Position numbers and translations under genes: made by a program | Notes under the pieces: model-generated | Database searches by the model: none | Seen by the model: the letters and a program-made list of their open reading frames with translations, nothing else | Told to the model about the DNA's origin: nothing | In this document: positions 1 to 14,300 of the stretch, in pieces | Layout of the letters: each line of letters starts with the position of its first letter | Numbering within the stretch: position 1 is the first letter of the stretch | From: Halothiobacillus neapolitanus c2 | Lineage (GTDB): Bacteria; Pseudomonadota; Gammaproteobacteria; Halothiobacillales; Halothiobacillaceae | Direction: 5' to 3' | NCBI RefSeq assembly: GCF_000024765.1 | Contig: NC_013422.1 | Location: 1,693,501 to 1,757,500 of the forward strand | DNA: 64,000 nt

Positions 1-169
1 CCCTGAATCCCTGCGGATATTTTGTATCGATCATAATAACCAAGCCTGCTTTATACATAAATATTATTCATTATAAGTTTTTTATGAAATTGATTATTCT
101 ACTGACCCCATGTGCCAATAACGATCTCGTTTGACTTGAGACACCTTAACCGCCCAAGAGTGACCTATC

Positions 170-961
170 TTGATTGAATACAGCGTTTTTATTTTGCTTG
201 GTATTTTTTCTGGGCTGATTGCCGGGCTCCTCGGCATCGGAGGCGGGCTGATCGTGGTGCCCGTACTGCTTTTTTTGTTTCCTCTGATTGGTCTGGGCGA
301 CAGCCCGCATTTGGTGCATTTGGCGATTGGCACATCATTGGCGACCATCCTGTTCTCATCGATGGCTTCCATTTATACCCACCACAAAAATAAGGGCGTC
401 CTTTGGGATGTGTTTATCCGCATCGCGCCCGGCATTGTGATTGGTTCGATTTTGGGTTCCACCATCGCCCATCTTTTGCCCGGAGAAATTCTCAAGAAGG
501 TGTTTGGTGTTCTTGAAATTCTGATTGCCCTTCAGATGGCTTTTGGCCGAAATCCAGCGCCGACACGGACGCTACCCTCCGGTGTGCCCTTAAGTTTTTT
601 TGGGGTTTCTGTCGGTGCGGTTGGCACGATCATGGGTATGGGCGGCGGCGCACTGACGACGCCTTTTTTCATGTGGTGTAATGTTGCCGCGCGCAACGCA
701 ATGGCAACCAGTGCGGCCATTGGTTTGCCCAATGCGCTCGCAGGCGCTATCGGTTACATTGTAACGGGATGGGGCCAACCGGATTTACCGAGCTGGTCCA
801 TTGGTTATATTTATCTGCCTGCACTGTTGGGCATTGTGATTCCCAGCCTCTTTTTTGCACCGATTGGCGCCACTTTGACGCACCGGCTGCCCGCCAAATT
901 ACTCAAACGCTTTTTTGCCATTATGCTCGTCCTACTCGGTCTGAACATGTTGATACACTAA
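170..961 (+). CDS. TauE/SafE family sulfite/organosulfur exporter-like permease
   Basis: A 263-residue, strongly hydrophobic inner-membrane protein with about eight predicted membrane segments. It shows the two glycine-rich repeats typical of the TauE/SafE (DUF81) family: GLLGIGGGLIVVPVL near residues 19-33 and GTIMGMGGGALTTPFF near residues 150-165. The family exports or imports anions such as sulfite, sulfoacetate or taurine-derived compounds; the substrate cannot be read from sequence. The start is a TTG preceded by an AAGAG-like ribosome site; no better ATG exists before the first membrane segment. It lies 19 bases upstream of coaD and may be co-transcribed with it. The family assignment is firm, the substrate is not. 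Confidence 0.85.
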   Translation: MIEYSVFILLGIFSGLIAGLLGIGGGLIVVPVLLFLFPLIGLGDSPHLVHLAIGTSLATILFSSMASIYTHHKNKGVLWDVFIRIAPGIVIGSILGSTIAHLLPGEILKKVFGVLEILIALQMAFGRNPAPTRTLPSGVPLSFFGVSVGAVGTIMGMGGGALTTPFFMWCNVAARNAMATSAAIGLPNALAGAIGYIVTGWGQPDLPSWSIGYIYLPALLGIVIPSLFFAPIGATLTHRLPAKLLKRFFAIMLVLLGLNMLIH

Positions 962-980
962 GACGGGGACTCGATAGAAG

Positions 981-1505
981 ATGAAACGCGCCATTTACCC
1001 CGGTACCTTTGATCCCATTACCTTCGGCCACATTGATGTCGCAAGGCGGGCAGCCCACCTCTATGATGAGGTCATCGTGGCAGTCGCTGCCGCATCAACC
1101 AAAACACCTTTATTCAATCTTGATCAACGATGCGAGCTAGCCCTGAAGGCACTTGAATGCTATCCCAATATTCGTGTCGAGCCGTTTGGTGGCTTGCTCG
1201 TTGATTTTGCCCGTCAATCTCAATCCTGCTCGATTGTACGGGGATTGCGTGCCGTGTCTGATTTCGAGTCCGAGATCCAGATGGCGGCCGTCAACCGTCG
1301 ACTGGCGCCGGAAATCGAAACGGTTTTCCTTTCCCCCACCGAGGAACTGGGCTTCGTTTCGTCCAGTATCGTGCGTGAACTGGCCCGTCTGGGCGGAAAC
1401 GTCGCCAGTTTCGTGCCATTGCACGTGGTGGATGCGTTAAAAGAAATCATCACGCATGAACAGGCCACAAAAGCCGGGGCAAACATGCTAAATTCACCCC
1501 ACTGA
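981..1505 (+). CDS. coaD: Phosphopantetheine adenylyltransferase (CoA biosynthesis)
   Basis: This 174-residue enzyme transfers AMP from ATP to 4'-phosphopantetheine to make dephospho-CoA, the penultimate step of cytosolic CoA synthesis. The nucleotidyltransferase signature TFGH is at residues 14-17 after the N-terminal YPGTFDP, and the second ATP-binding motif VSSSIVREL is near residues 126-134. Length is close to the usual 160-170 with a short polar C-terminal tail. It is followed 31 bases later by a YfhL-type ferredoxin, a coaD-fdx pairing common in gammaproteobacteria. The last enzyme of the pathway, CoaE, is also in this window, near 26.7 kb. Confidence 0.97.
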   Translation: MKRAIYPGTFDPITFGHIDVARRAAHLYDEVIVAVAAASTKTPLFNLDQRCELALKALECYPNIRVEPFGGLLVDFARQSQSCSIVRGLRAVSDFESEIQMAAVNRRLAPEIETVFLSPTEELGFVSSSIVRELARLGGNVASFVPLHVVDALKEIITHEQATKAGANMLNSPH

Positions 1506-1533
1506 TTTTCGACATAGTGCCTGAGAGGAGTGA

Positions 1534-1782
<249 letters not shown>

Positions 1783-1815
1783 TCCATTCCCGGTTAAAAG
1801 CCGGGACAGAACGAC

Positions 1816-1852
1816 AAAACCCGCCCAGGAAATTCTTGGGCGGGTTTTTTTG
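1816..1852. terminator. Rho-independent terminator, probably bidirectional
   Basis: An AAAACCCGCCCA arm pairs with TGGGCGGGTTTTTTT across a short loop. It lies between the plus-strand ferredoxin and the minus-strand acyl carrier protein. A T-run follows the stem on the plus strand and an A-run precedes it, so it could stop transcription from both sides. Confidence 0.9.
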
Positions 1853-1880
1853 TTGCATTCCAATCAAGGAAATCGAGAAA

Positions 1881-3949
<2,069 letters not shown>

Positions 3950-3950
<1 letters not shown>

Positions 3951-6900
3951 TACACTTCACACTCTTTATGCAGGTCTTGCAGCCGATTGACGGAAATCGG
4001 CTGCTGCAGGTAAGCCAGCGCAAGGGCCATCGCCTCGGCACCCGCCATCGTCGTGAAATAAGGAACACGCTGATGCAAGGCTTCACGACGGATCTGAAAC
4101 GAGTCCGAACGTGACTGGTTGCTACTGGTCGTCGTGTTGATGATCAGGGTGATTTCCTTGTTCTTGATCATATCAACAATGTTAGGGCGGCCTTCGGTCA
4201 CTTTGTTCACCGACTCGACCGTCAATCCCTGTTCAGTCAAATGGCGCGCGGTACCGCGCGTGGCGCAGAGCGTGAAACCTTGCGCAGACAGGGCACGAGC
4301 CACGGCGGCTGCCGCAAAATAATCCTGCTTTCGCACAGATACGAAGGCCAGACCGGAAGTCGGCAATGAATTGCCAGCACCCGCCTGAGCCTTGGCAAAG
4401 GCTTCGCCGAATTCACGACCGATGCCCATCACCTCACCGGTTGATTTCATCTCGGGGCCGAGCAGCGGATCGACACCGGCAAACTTGATAAACGGGAACA
4501 CCGCCTCTTTCACCGCATAGTACGGCGGTACGCACTCACGCGTGACTGACTGTTTGGCGAGCGATATGCCTGCCATGGCGCGCGCTGCAATCTTGGCGAG
4601 CGGTATGCCCACCGCCTTGGATACGAACGGTACCGTCCGGGACGCGCGCGGGTTGACTTCGATGATGAAGATTTCATTGCCTTGAATCGCAACCTGAGTG
4701 TTCATCAGACCAACAACATTCAGCGCCTTGGCCATGGCGGTAACCTGAGCACGCACCTCGGCCAGGACCGGCGCGGCAACCGTGTAAGGAGGCAGTGAGC
4801 AGGCGGAGTCACCGGAGTGCACCCCGGCCATCTCGATGTGCTCCATCAGGCCGCCGATGACGACGGTTTCGCCGTCGCACACCGCGTCGATGTCCATTTC
4901 CGTGGCATCGTCGAGGAAGCGATCCAACAGCACCGGTGAATCATTGGATGCCTTTACTGCATCGCGCATGTACCGTTTCAGTCCTTCTTCGTTATGAACG
5001 ATTTCCATCGCCCGGCCACCCAGCACGTAGGATGGACGCACAACCAGCGGATAGCCGATTTGTGCGGCGAGGTTGATGGCCTCGTCCGTCGAGCGGGCCG
5101 TACGGTTGGGCGGCTGCTTGAGCCCCAGTTCGGAAATCATGGCCTGGAAACGTTCGCGATCCTCTGCCCGGTCGATGGCATCGGGCGTGGTGCCGATGAT
5201 GGGCGCGCCTGCTTTTTCGAGATCGCGCGCCAGTTTCAGCGGTGTCTGACCGCCGAACTGCACGATGACGCCCTTCGGTTTTTCAACGTCGATGATTTCG
5301 AGCACATCTTCGAGCGTCAGTGATTCAAAATAGAGTCGATCGGAAATGTCGTAATCGGTCGAGACGGTTTCCGGATTGCAGTTGACCATGATGGTCTCGA
5401 AGCCATCTTCCCGCAGCGCGAGAGCAGCATGGACACAGCAATAGTCAAACTCGATACCCTGCCCGATCCGATTCGGCCCGCCGCCCAGGATCATGATCTT
5501 GTCGCGTTGGCTCGGTTCCGCCTCGCAGAACTGCTCGTAGGTGGAATAAAGGTAGGCCGTATCGGTGGGGAATTCTGCCGCGCAGGTATCTACGCGTTTG
5601 AACACGGGGCGAACACCCAAGCCATGCCGATGCGCGCGCACGGTGCTTTCGGTTTCATCCAGTAATCGTGCTAGGCGACGATCGGAGAAGCCCATGCGCT
5701 TGATGCGCCACAGGGCGTCGCGATCCAGATTCAGCAGGGACTGGCCACGCAATTCCTGTTCTTTACGGATGATCTGCTCGATCTGAACCAAGAACCACGG
5801 GTCGATTTTCGAATGCTCGTGAACGTCTTCCAATGTAAAGCCATGACGGAACGCATCGGCCACATACCAGAGTCGGTCGTGACGCGGTTCGCGCAACTGA
5901 CGAATCAGCTCGTCTTCGGCATCCTCGGCATCGAGATTGCGGTCGAGAATTTCATCGAAGCCATCCACGCCAATTTCCAGACCGCGAAGCGCTTTTTGCA
6001 GCGATTCCTGGAAGGTACGACCAATCGCCATAACCTCGCCGACAGATTTCATCTGAGTCGTCAAGCGGCTATCGGCCTGTGGGAATTTTTCGAAGGTGAA
6101 GCGCGGAACTTTGGTGACCACGTAGTCGATGGTCGGTTCGAACGAAGCGGGCGTCGCGCCCTGCGTGATTTCGTTGCGCAGTTCATCCAGTGTGTAACCC
6201 ACGGCCAGTTTCGCGGCCACCTTGGCAATCGGGAACCCCGTCGCCTTTGACGCCAATGCGGAAGAACGGGACACACGGGGATTCATCTCGATCACGATCA
6301 TGGCGCCGTTTTCGGGATTGACCGCAAACTGGACGTTCGAACCGCCGGTTTCAACACCGATCTTGCGCAGAACCGCCAGCGAGGCATTGCGCATGATCTG
6401 ATATTCCTTGTCGGTGAGCGTCTGCGCCGGAGCCACAGTGATCGAATCACCGGTATGCACGCCCATCGGATCGAAGTTTTCGATGGAACAGATGATGATG
6501 CAGTTGTCGTTACGATCACGCACAACCTCCATCTCATACTCTTTCCAGCCGAGTACGGATTGCTCGATCAGCAGTTCGCTCGTGGGCGACAGATCCAGCC
6601 CGCGGCGAACGATTTCTTCATATTCTTCACGGTTATAGGCAATCCCCCCGCCGGAACCACCCATGGTAAACGAGGGGCGGATAATGACTGGAAAACCAAG
6701 GTCGGATAATGCGTCAAAGGCCTCTTCAAGCGAATGGACAACAACTGAAGATGGCGTCGAAAGGCCGATATCAGCCATCGCTTCACGAAAACGCTCTCGG
6801 TCTTCGGCCATGTCAATCGCATCTTCGCTGGCACCGATCAATTCGCAGTTGAATTTTTCGAGCACACCGTTGCGCGCCAGATCAAGCGCGCAGTTAAGCG

Positions 6901-7183
6901 CCGTTTGCCCGCCCATGGTGGGCAATATGGCGTCGGGACGCTCTTTCTCGATGATCGCAGCAACCGTCTCCCAGTTGATCGGCTCAACATAGGTGGCATC
7001 GGCCATGCCGGGGTCCGTCATGATCGTAGCCGGGTTGGAGTTGATCAGAATGACCCGATAGCCCTCTTCTTTCAACGCCTTGCAAGCCTGCGCGCCGGAA
7101 TAATCGAATTCGCAGGCCTGGCCGATCACGATGGGACCGGCGCCGATAATCAGGATACTTTTTAGGTCGGTACGTTTTGGCAT
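3950..7183 (-). CDS. carB: Carbamoyl-phosphate synthase large subunit
   Basis: A 1077-residue subunit that makes carbamoyl phosphate from bicarbonate, ammonia and two ATP for pyrimidine and arginine synthesis. It is built as two homologous ATP-grasp halves. The first opens with [17 protein letters not shown] and the second, near residue 560, with [17 protein letters not shown]. The last ~140 residues form the MGS-like allosteric domain. Length agrees with E. coli CarB (1073). It sits 90 bases downstream of carA, which supplies ammonia from glutamine, and is coupled to greA. Confidence 0.98.
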
Positions 7184-7273
7184 GGCAAATTCACACAGTT
7201 AACAACGAGAACAGGCGTCGATTTTTTCAAGCAGATTCTTAGGCAGGCTTTCGGGCTAAAAAACAGGACTCAA

Positions 7274-8407
7274 TTACGCCGTGCGAACACCCATGGAGGC
7301 GACGAACTGATCAAACAACAAACCCAAATCATGTGGGCCGGGGCTAGCTTCGGGGTGCCCCTGGAAACTGAATGCGGCGCGGTCGGTGCGGGCGATACCC
7401 TGCAAACTGCCGTCGAAAAGCGAACGATGAGTTGCCTTGAGATTCGAAGGCAGCGTGTCTTCATCCACCGCAAACCCGTGATTCTGGCTGGAAATAAAGA
7501 CTCTACCGGATTCGATGTCCTGCACGGGATGGTTCGCGCCATGATGACCGAACTTCATCTTGATGGTTTTGGCGCCACTGGCCAGCGCCAGCAACTGGTG
7601 CCCCAGACAGATACCGAAAACAGGCACATCATGCTTCAGCACTTCAGTTATTGCTTCGATGGCGTAGTGACAGGCGGCAGGATCACCCGGACCATTACCG
7701 AGCAGGATACCATCCGGATTCATTGCCAGCACGTCGCTCGCTGGCGTGGTGGCAGGCAACATCGTCACACGACATCCGCGATCGACCAGCATCCGCAGGA
7801 TATTGTGTTTCATGCCGTAGTCCCAGGTCACCACGTGGCGCGTCAATTCGGGGCGCGGCGCTGGATTCTCGGGATCGAGATCCCAGGTTCCCTGTGTCCA
7901 TTCAATGGTGCGATCGGTTGTCACTTCCGGCACGAGATCCATGCCGTCAAGACCGGCAAAACCGCGCGCCTGCGCCAAAGCGGTTTCAGGATCGAGGTTT
8001 TCGCCGGTCTGAATGCAGCCGTTTTGTGCGCCTTTGTCGCGGAGTACACGCGTCAGGGCGCGGGTATCAATATCGGCAATTGCTTGCAGACCATGCCGCT
8101 CGCAATAAGCTTGCAGCGATTCTTCCGAGCGCCAGTTGCTGACGATGGCGGATGCGTCACGAATAACAAGACCCGCCGCATGCACGCCCGTGGATTCGGC
8201 ATCTTCGGCATTTACACCAACATTGCCGATATGCGGATAAGTCAAGGTAACAATCTGCCGACGGTAGGAAGGATCGGTCAGAATCTCTTGATAACCCGTC
8301 ATCGCCGTATTGAAAACCACTTCGCCAACCGTCGAACCTTCAGCGCCAACCGATGTGCCGTAAAAAAGACTACCGTCGGCCAGAGCCAATAGCGCTGTGT
8401 GTTTCAA
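7274..8407 (-). CDS. carA: Carbamoyl-phosphate synthase small (glutamine amidotransferase) subunit
   Basis: A 377-residue class I glutamine amidotransferase that hydrolyses glutamine and channels ammonia to CarB. The nucleophile is Cys267 in [14 protein letters not shown], and the His/Glu pair is in [13 protein letters not shown] near the C-terminus. The start codon is TTG, supported by a GGGAG ribosome site six bases upstream and by the conserved beginning [17 protein letters not shown] gap of about 190 bases separates it from dapB upstream, and dapB-carA-carB is a frequent order in Pseudomonas and relatives. Confidence 0.97.
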   Translation of the reverse strand: MKHTALLALADGSLFYGTSVGAEGSTVGEVVFNTAMTGYQEILTDPSYRRQIVTLTYPHIGNVGVNAEDAESTGVHAAGLVIRDASAIVSNWRSEESLQAYCERHGLQAIADIDTRALTRVLRDKGAQNGCIQTGENLDPETALAQARGFAGLDGMDLVPEVTTDRTIEWTQGTWDLDPENPAPRPELTRHVVTWDYGMKHNILRMLVDRGCRVTMLPATTPASDVLAMNPDGILLGNGPGDPAACHYAIEAITEVLKHDVPVFGICLGHQLLALASGAKTIKMKFGHHGANHPVQDIESGRVFISSQNHGFAVDEDTLPSNLKATHRSLFDGSLQGIARTDRAAFSFQGHPEASPGPHDLGLLFDQFVASMGVRTA

Positions 8408-8598
8408 GAGACTCTCCCATCCAAACCGATATGCGAACAGGTTTATTGCAACCCGTTATTTTTGAAGCGTTTCATTGCACAGAATCCTTCCGGCGCGCAC
8501 TGGCACCCGACGATTCAAGGCAGAATATTGGCAGGGATTATGCCCGACAAGCGGCCATTTTGTCCATGTGCGCGCCCGAATCTTGTGCCCTGTCGAGC

Positions 8599-9534
<936 letters not shown>

Positions 9535-9587
9535 TCAGGGCGATATAAACACAAAACCATAACGAATATTAATCTACTGATAAAATT

Positions 9588-10415
9588 ATGAAATTCATTG
9601 CCGCCAGCGAGTTTAAAGCCCGGTTTGAACACGCACAAAACCCCGTTCTGATCGATCTATCCCAATCCAGTCAGCTATTTCTGGCCGATGCACATTGGAT
9701 CGACTTCAATCAAATCGTCCGCAATGAAGGCGAACGAGCCGGATTGCTCCCCGACAACGCCGAGTTCAACCGTGCCTTGGCACAGACTGGCATCACACCA
9801 GATTCAACCGTTTTTCTGTTTGACGACAGCCAGGGTCTGGCGGCTTCGCGCCTTGCCTGGTCATTGGCGCTGTGCGGTCTTCAGGAGATTTATCTTATCG
9901 ATGGTGGGCGCGAAGCCTTGCTGACTGCTGGCTGGCCAGTGGTGACCAAACCCGCCGCGCCCAAGCCCGCAAGCAATCTGACGTTCGACTTTTCAGCCCA
10001 TCATTGCCACGCAGATGCCATCGCGGCGCAACTGGGCAAACCGGATGGGTGGCTCATCATTGATGCGCGAAGTGAAGAGGAATATCGCGGTACGGACAAA
10101 CGATCCCGCAACGCCGGACACATCCCGGGGGCCGTTCATTTTGATTGGCAATGGTTCTTCGACCCCGAAAAGCCGGGATATCTACTGCCGGATGATGTCA
10201 TTCGGGCGAAACTGAGCGAGAAGGGAATCAATGCGAAACCCAATGAAAAAAAGGGGCAGACTGTAGCGGTGTATTGCCAGAGTCACCGCCGTTCGAGCCT
10301 CATGTTCTGCGTGTTGAAGCATTTGGGTTTTCAAGATGTGCGCGGCTATCCCGGCGCGTGGTCTGATTGGGGCAACCGCGACGACCTGCCCGCAGAATTG
10401 GCGACAACAGAATGA
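9588..10415 (+). CDS. Two-domain rhodanese-type sulfurtransferase
   Basis: A 275-residue protein made of two rhodanese domains. The inactive first domain covers residues 1-120, and the second ends in the active-site loop YCQSHRRSS with the persulfide-carrying cysteine at residue 230. The CQSHRRS loop differs from the CGSGVTA of 3-mercaptopyruvate sulfurtransferases and from the CRKGVTA of classic thiosulfate sulfurtransferases, so the donor is uncertain. It stands alone, divergent from dapB. Such enzymes move sulfane sulfur in thiosulfate or cysteine metabolism; in a sulfur-oxidising host it could serve sulfur transfer, but that is inference. Confidence 0.85.
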   Translation: MKFIAASEFKARFEHAQNPVLIDLSQSSQLFLADAHWIDFNQIVRNEGERAGLLPDNAEFNRALAQTGITPDSTVFLFDDSQGLAASRLAWSLALCGLQEIYLIDGGREALLTAGWPVVTKPAAPKPASNLTFDFSAHHCHADAIAAQLGKPDGWLIIDARSEEEYRGTDKRSRNAGHIPGAVHFDWQWFFDPEKPGYLLPDDVIRAKLSEKGINAKPNEKKGQTVAVYCQSHRRSSLMFCVLKHLGFQDVRGYPGAWSDWGNRDDLPAELATTE

Positions 10416-10445
10416 TTAAAACAATCCTAAAGCGCCCTGTGTCGA

Positions 10446-10997
10446 TCAGATCCTGAAAAAATGTGAGCGGTAGTACACCAACTCGGCGATTGAGCCACGA
10501 ATATCATCCAGCGCCTGATGGCTGGCGTTTTTCCTGAAGCCCTGCATCATTTCTGGATTCCAGCGTCGAGCCAACTCCTTGACGGTCGACACATCCAGAT
10601 TCCGATAATGGAAAAACTGCTCCAGTTGCGGCATCAAGCGCACCATGAACCGCCGATCCTGACAGATGCTGTTGCCGGCCATGGGCGATTTGCCCGGCAC
10701 AACCCACGCCTGCAAGAATTCCAGCGTTTGCAATTCCGCCTGGCGCATGGAGGTCGTGCTCGCCAGCACGCGTGCGATCAGGCCGCTTTCACCGTGCGTG
10801 CGGCGATTCCACTCGTCCATTTTGTCGAGCGTACTTTTCGGGTGGTGAATGGCAATCACCGGCCCTTCCGCCAGAATATTCAGGTGCTTGTCCGTGACCA
10901 ACGTCGCCATTTCAATAATGGTATCCGTCATCGGATCAAGGCCGGTCATTTCAAGGTCGATCCAGATCAGGTTTTCGGTCGGCTCGGGCGTATTCAT
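10446..10997 (-). CDS. orn: Oligoribonuclease
   Basis: A 183-residue DEDDh 3'-to-5' exoribonuclease that degrades 2- to 5-nucleotide RNAs, including pGpG from cyclic-di-GMP breakdown, in the cytoplasm. ExoI is [11 protein letters not shown] at the N-terminus with Asp and Glu metal ligands, and the catalytic His is in [10 protein letters not shown] near the C-terminus. The ATG before [16 protein letters not shown] is preferred over one ten codons upstream because it matches the family start. It converges with the sulfurtransferase gene. rsgA, a frequent orn neighbour in E. coli, lies 1.6 kb away on the other strand. Confidence 0.97.
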   Translation of the reverse strand: MNTPEPTENLIWIDLEMTGLDPMTDTIIEMATLVTDKHLNILAEGPVIAIHHPKSTLDKMDEWNRRTHGESGLIARVLASTTSMRQAELQTLEFLQAWVVPGKSPMAGNSICQDRRFMVRLMPQLEQFFHYRNLDVSTVKELARRWNPEMMQGFRKNASHQALDDIRGSIAELVYYRSHFFRI

Positions 10998-11186
10998 GGG
11001 TGTACTCGTGTCATCAATAAACCGCAACAGCCTAACACGAAACGAAGGTTTCTCTGCGCGCTCTAGGGCGTTCCTTTATAATCGCTGCGATTATTTACTT
11101 CCCACTTTTCTACCTCGGCATGGCTGTCACTTCTCATTAAATTTTGAGTAGTTACTCCTCTTTGCTCAACAACACGGAAGCTCTTG

Positions 11187-12632
11187 ATGACGGATGTGCA
11201 GGACCTGGACAAACCGGATGAAATTGCCACGCTGATTCGCGATATCCGCGAAATCATGGCGCGCAATCGGTTGGTTGAGGGTCTGGTTGTTCGTTCAGAT
11301 GAGCCGAATCATGCGCTGGTCGAGCGCATTGTGCACAAGCAGAATCTGACACGTCTGGCCCAGAAGCTGGAAAAGCTTCACCCAGCCGACATCGCCATGA
11401 TTCTCGAAGCCTTGCCGCACGAGGATCGGCTGGCGATCTGGGAACTCGTCCGCTCTGACCACGACGGCGACGTACTGCTCGAAGTCTCGGACTCGGTGCG
11501 GGCCAGCCTGCTGGCAACCATGGACCGGGAGGAACTGCTCAATGCGGCCAATTCGCTGGAAGCCGACGAACTGGCCGATCTGGCGCCCGACCTGCCCGAA
11601 TATGTTATGCAGGACGTGTTCACCGCCCTACCGCTTGAAGAGCGAGAACAACTTAAATTCGCCCTGTCTTACGCTGAGGATACCGTCGGTGCACTGATGG
11701 ATTTCGACCTCGTGACTCTGCGCGCCGATGTGCGTATCGAGGTCATTTTGCGCTATCTGCGCCGCATGGAAGATTTACCCGATCATACCGACAAGCTTTT
11801 TGTTGTCGATCGTATCGGTCAGTTTCAGGGCGTCCTTTTTCTCAAGACCTTGCTTCTGAGCGACCCGGAGCAAGAAGTTGCGCAGGTCATGGCGCGTGAG
11901 GTGGTACGTTTCCACCCTGAGGACAAGGCACGGGAGACGGCTGATGCGTTCGAACGTTACGACCTGATCAGTGCGCCGGTCATCGATGAACAGAACCGGC
12001 TGATTGGCCGGGTAACGGTGGACGCTGTGGTCGATTTCATTCGGGAAGCCAGCGACGAGGAACGACTCGCTCAGGTGGGCCTGCGTGAAGAGGAAGATAT
12101 CTTCGCCCCCATCCTCAGAAGCGTAAAAAACCGCGCACCCTGGCTGGCCATCAATCTCGTTACTGCCATGATCGCCTCGCGGGTGATTGGTTTGTTCGAT
12201 GGCGCCATCGAGCAGCTGGTTGCATTGGCCGCGCTCATGCCCATCGTCGCCGGGATGGGGGGGAACGTCGGCAACCAGACCATCACCATGATCGTTCGTG
12301 AACTGGCCTTCCGCAAACTCGACAACGACGACATCCGCCTGCTCTACAGCAAAGAACTGCGCGTCGCCCTGATCAACGGACTGGTGTGGGGCGGCGTATT
12401 GGCCGTAATTACGCTGTTGCTCTACCACGAACCTGCGCTCTCGATCGTGATGATGTCTGCTGTCAGTCTTAACTTCCTCGCCGCTGCCTTTTTTGGCGTC
12501 ACCATCCCTGTTGTCCGCATGAAACTCGGCCGCGATCCTGCTTTGGGGAGTTCTGTGTTGATTACCGCAATCACTGACTCGGGCGGTTTCTTTATCTTTC
12601 TGGGATTGGCCACAATGTTTCTGCTCAAATGA
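11187..12632 (+). CDS. mgtE: Magnesium transporter MgtE
   Basis: A 481-residue protein of the MgtE family. The N-terminal MgtE_N superhelix (residues about 35-135, with HPADIAMILEALPHEDR) is followed by a pair of CBS domains (about 140-270) that sense cytosolic magnesium. The C-terminal five-helix channel domain includes PIVAGMGGNVGNQTITMIVRE, the signature of the pore. The ATG at 11187 is preceded by CGGAAG; a TTG one codon earlier is less likely. Its stop overlaps the rsgA start (ATGA), so the two are translationally coupled. Confidence 0.96.
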   Translation: MTDVQDLDKPDEIATLIRDIREIMARNRLVEGLVVRSDEPNHALVERIVHKQNLTRLAQKLEKLHPADIAMILEALPHEDRLAIWELVRSDHDGDVLLEVSDSVRASLLATMDREELLNAANSLEADELADLAPDLPEYVMQDVFTALPLEEREQLKFALSYAEDTVGALMDFDLVTLRADVRIEVILRYLRRMEDLPDHTDKLFVVDRIGQFQGVLFLKTLLLSDPEQEVAQVMAREVVRFHPEDKARETADAFERYDLISAPVIDEQNRLIGRVTVDAVVDFIREASDEERLAQVGLREEEDIFAPILRSVKNRAPWLAINLVTAMIASRVIGLFDGAIEQLVALAALMPIVAGMGGNVGNQTITMIVRELAFRKLDNDDIRLLYSKELRVALINGLVWGGVLAVITLLLYHEPALSIVMMSAVSLNFLAAAFFGVTIPVVRMKLGRDPALGSSVLITAITDSGGFFIFLGLATMFLLK

Positions 12633-13594
12633 AAATCAGACTGACCGACCGCCAAAAAAACCAGATCGCCAACCGTCAATCCGCACCGGACGAATCGCTT
12701 GAGCGCGCCACCGTGATCACCCATCACGGCACCGAACTCATCATCGAAAACGCGGAAGGCAAGCTGCTACGCGCAAATGCACGCCGCACGCTGGGCGTGC
12801 TCACAACGGGCGACCGCGTGGGTTGGCGCACGGGGGAAGATGCCAGGGAAATCATCGAATTCGTCTACCCCCGCAGCAACACGCTCATTCGACCGGACAC
12901 CCACGGCAAAACACGATTGATGGCGGCGAATATCGATCAGGTACTGATTATCCTGGCGCCTACCCCCTGGATGAACCCGAACGTGGTTGAACGCACACTG
13001 GTAGCCGCCCTCGACCTGCCCGCCACACCCATTATCGTATTGAACAAGGTCGATCTTCTCACGACAACGCAACCCGAGCACCGAGCGCTGATCGAGCAGA
13101 CATTAGCCCTTTGGGCCGCACAAGATATAGACATCGTGCGCATCAGTACGAGAACCGGCGAAGGGATCGACGCCCTGCGTAACGTGCTGAACGACAAGAT
13201 TTCGATGATGATTGGCTTGTCGGGCGTCGGCAAAACGTCTTTAGCTCGAAGCATTACCGCTCAGGCAGCCACCGCCGCCATCAACGAACTGTCGGCACAC
13301 AGTCAGGAAGGCCAGCACACCACGCGACACAGCACCCTGTTTCGACTGGATCACATGCCCGGCGGCCTGATTGATGCACCCGGCGTACGAGATTTCGCCG
13401 TGGCAGCTCAAGACGCCCAAGCCATCGACCGTGCCTTTCCGGATATTCTGAGACTTGCCGGAGGCTGCCGGTTTTACAACTGCACCCACAGCCAAGAACC
13501 GAATTGTGCCGTTCGGGCGGCAGTTGCGAATAGCCAACTAGACAGCAGGCGGTTTGAAAATTACCAATCGCTCAAGCGCGAGTGCCCCCATTAA
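12629..13594 (+). CDS. rsgA: Small ribosomal subunit biogenesis GTPase RsgA
   Basis: A 321-residue circularly permuted GTPase that checks late 30S assembly. An N-terminal OB domain is followed by the GTPase motifs in permuted order: G4 NKVDL near residue 136, G1 GLSGVGKTSL near 195, and G3 DAPGV near 252. The C-terminal zinc knuckle is CRFYNCTHSQEPNC. Its ATG lies within the end of mgtE, so expression is coupled to the magnesium transporter. This is a plausible link, since ribosome assembly depends on magnesium, but the link is inference. Confidence 0.97.
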   Translation: MKIRLTDRQKNQIANRQSAPDESLERATVITHHGTELIIENAEGKLLRANARRTLGVLTTGDRVGWRTGEDAREIIEFVYPRSNTLIRPDTHGKTRLMAANIDQVLIILAPTPWMNPNVVERTLVAALDLPATPIIVLNKVDLLTTTQPEHRALIEQTLALWAAQDIDIVRISTRTGEGIDALRNVLNDKISMMIGLSGVGKTSLARSITAQAATAAINELSAHSQEGQHTTRHSTLFRLDHMPGGLIDAPGVRDFAVAAQDAQAIDRAFPDILRLAGGCRFYNCTHSQEPNCAVRAAVANSQLDSRRFENYQSLKRECPH

Positions 13595-13615
13595 TCAGCA
13601 GCTATTAGCCAGCAA

Positions 13616-13960
13616 TCAACCCGGCGGCCAAGTCATTTGTCGCCCGCCCAACAAGTGCAGGTGCAGGTGATAGACCTCCTGCCCGCCATGATCCCGGCAA
13701 TTGAACACCGTGCGATAACCCGCTTCTGCTATCCCCTCCTGTCCGGCCAGTTGCGCCGCGACGACAAACAACTCACCGATCAAAGGAGCGTCTTCCGCCT
13801 GAATATCATTCACGGTAGGAATAGGCTTTTTGGGAATAATCAGAATATGGACCGGCGCCTGGGGATTGATATCCCTGAACGCAAGAACACGATCATTTTC
13901 GAACACGATATCGGCTGGAATTTCGCGGCGGATAATTTTCGAGAAAATCGTGTCACTCAT
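13616..13960 (-). CDS. HIT family nucleotide hydrolase (HinT-like)
   Basis: A 114-residue histidine-triad protein. The triad is [10 protein letters not shown] near residues 99-108, which matches the H-x-H-x-H of HinT-type purine nucleoside phosphoramidases. The N-terminal [20 protein letters not shown] is typical of the group. The frame stays open 36 codons upstream, but the ATG at 13960 fits family length and start. It converges with rsgA. The physiological substrate of bacterial HinT proteins is poorly known. Confidence 0.93.
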   Translation of the reverse strand: MSDTIFSKIIRREIPADIVFENDRVLAFRDINPQAPVHILIIPKKPIPTVNDIQAEDAPLIGELFVVAAQLAGQEGIAEAGYRTVFNCRDHGGQEVYHLHLHLLGGRQMTWPPG

Positions 13961-14300
13961 GCAAAACACCTGATAACTAATGAATGGAATCGACAAATGT
14001 AGGCTGCAACTGTACATAGCGTCAACGCAGTTGTTTAAAGTTTCACGGCAAAGTTCATCGCCAGTCAACAGCGCATCTTGACGATCAGTACCGAAAGCGC
14101 AGACACTTTGTTACAATCCATCGCGGCATTTTGGCAACGACGACCTGAAGAATTAGAGTTTACTTATCCTCCAATTAATAATTTCATCCCAGAACAGGGT
14201 GATAAAAGGGAACCGTTTGGGGTCAGAATCATCTAAAATCGTCAGACGCTTAGAAAACTTGGCGTTCAGTTCGTGTGAAAAAAACAATTTAGGGGCATTC
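13961..14300. other. Gene-free spacer between HIT gene and exported protein gene
   Basis: About 340 bases containing the divergent upstream regions of the two flanking genes. I see TTGACG and TACAAT hexamers, but not at promoter spacing, and no convincing small gene or RNA. An AGGGG ribosome site for the following gene lies at its right end. Confidence 0.4.

Noticed and set aside
5813-6250. Long antisense frames over carB, carA and similar genes
   Set aside because: They are shadows of well-supported genes on the other strand, without ribosome sites or known products.
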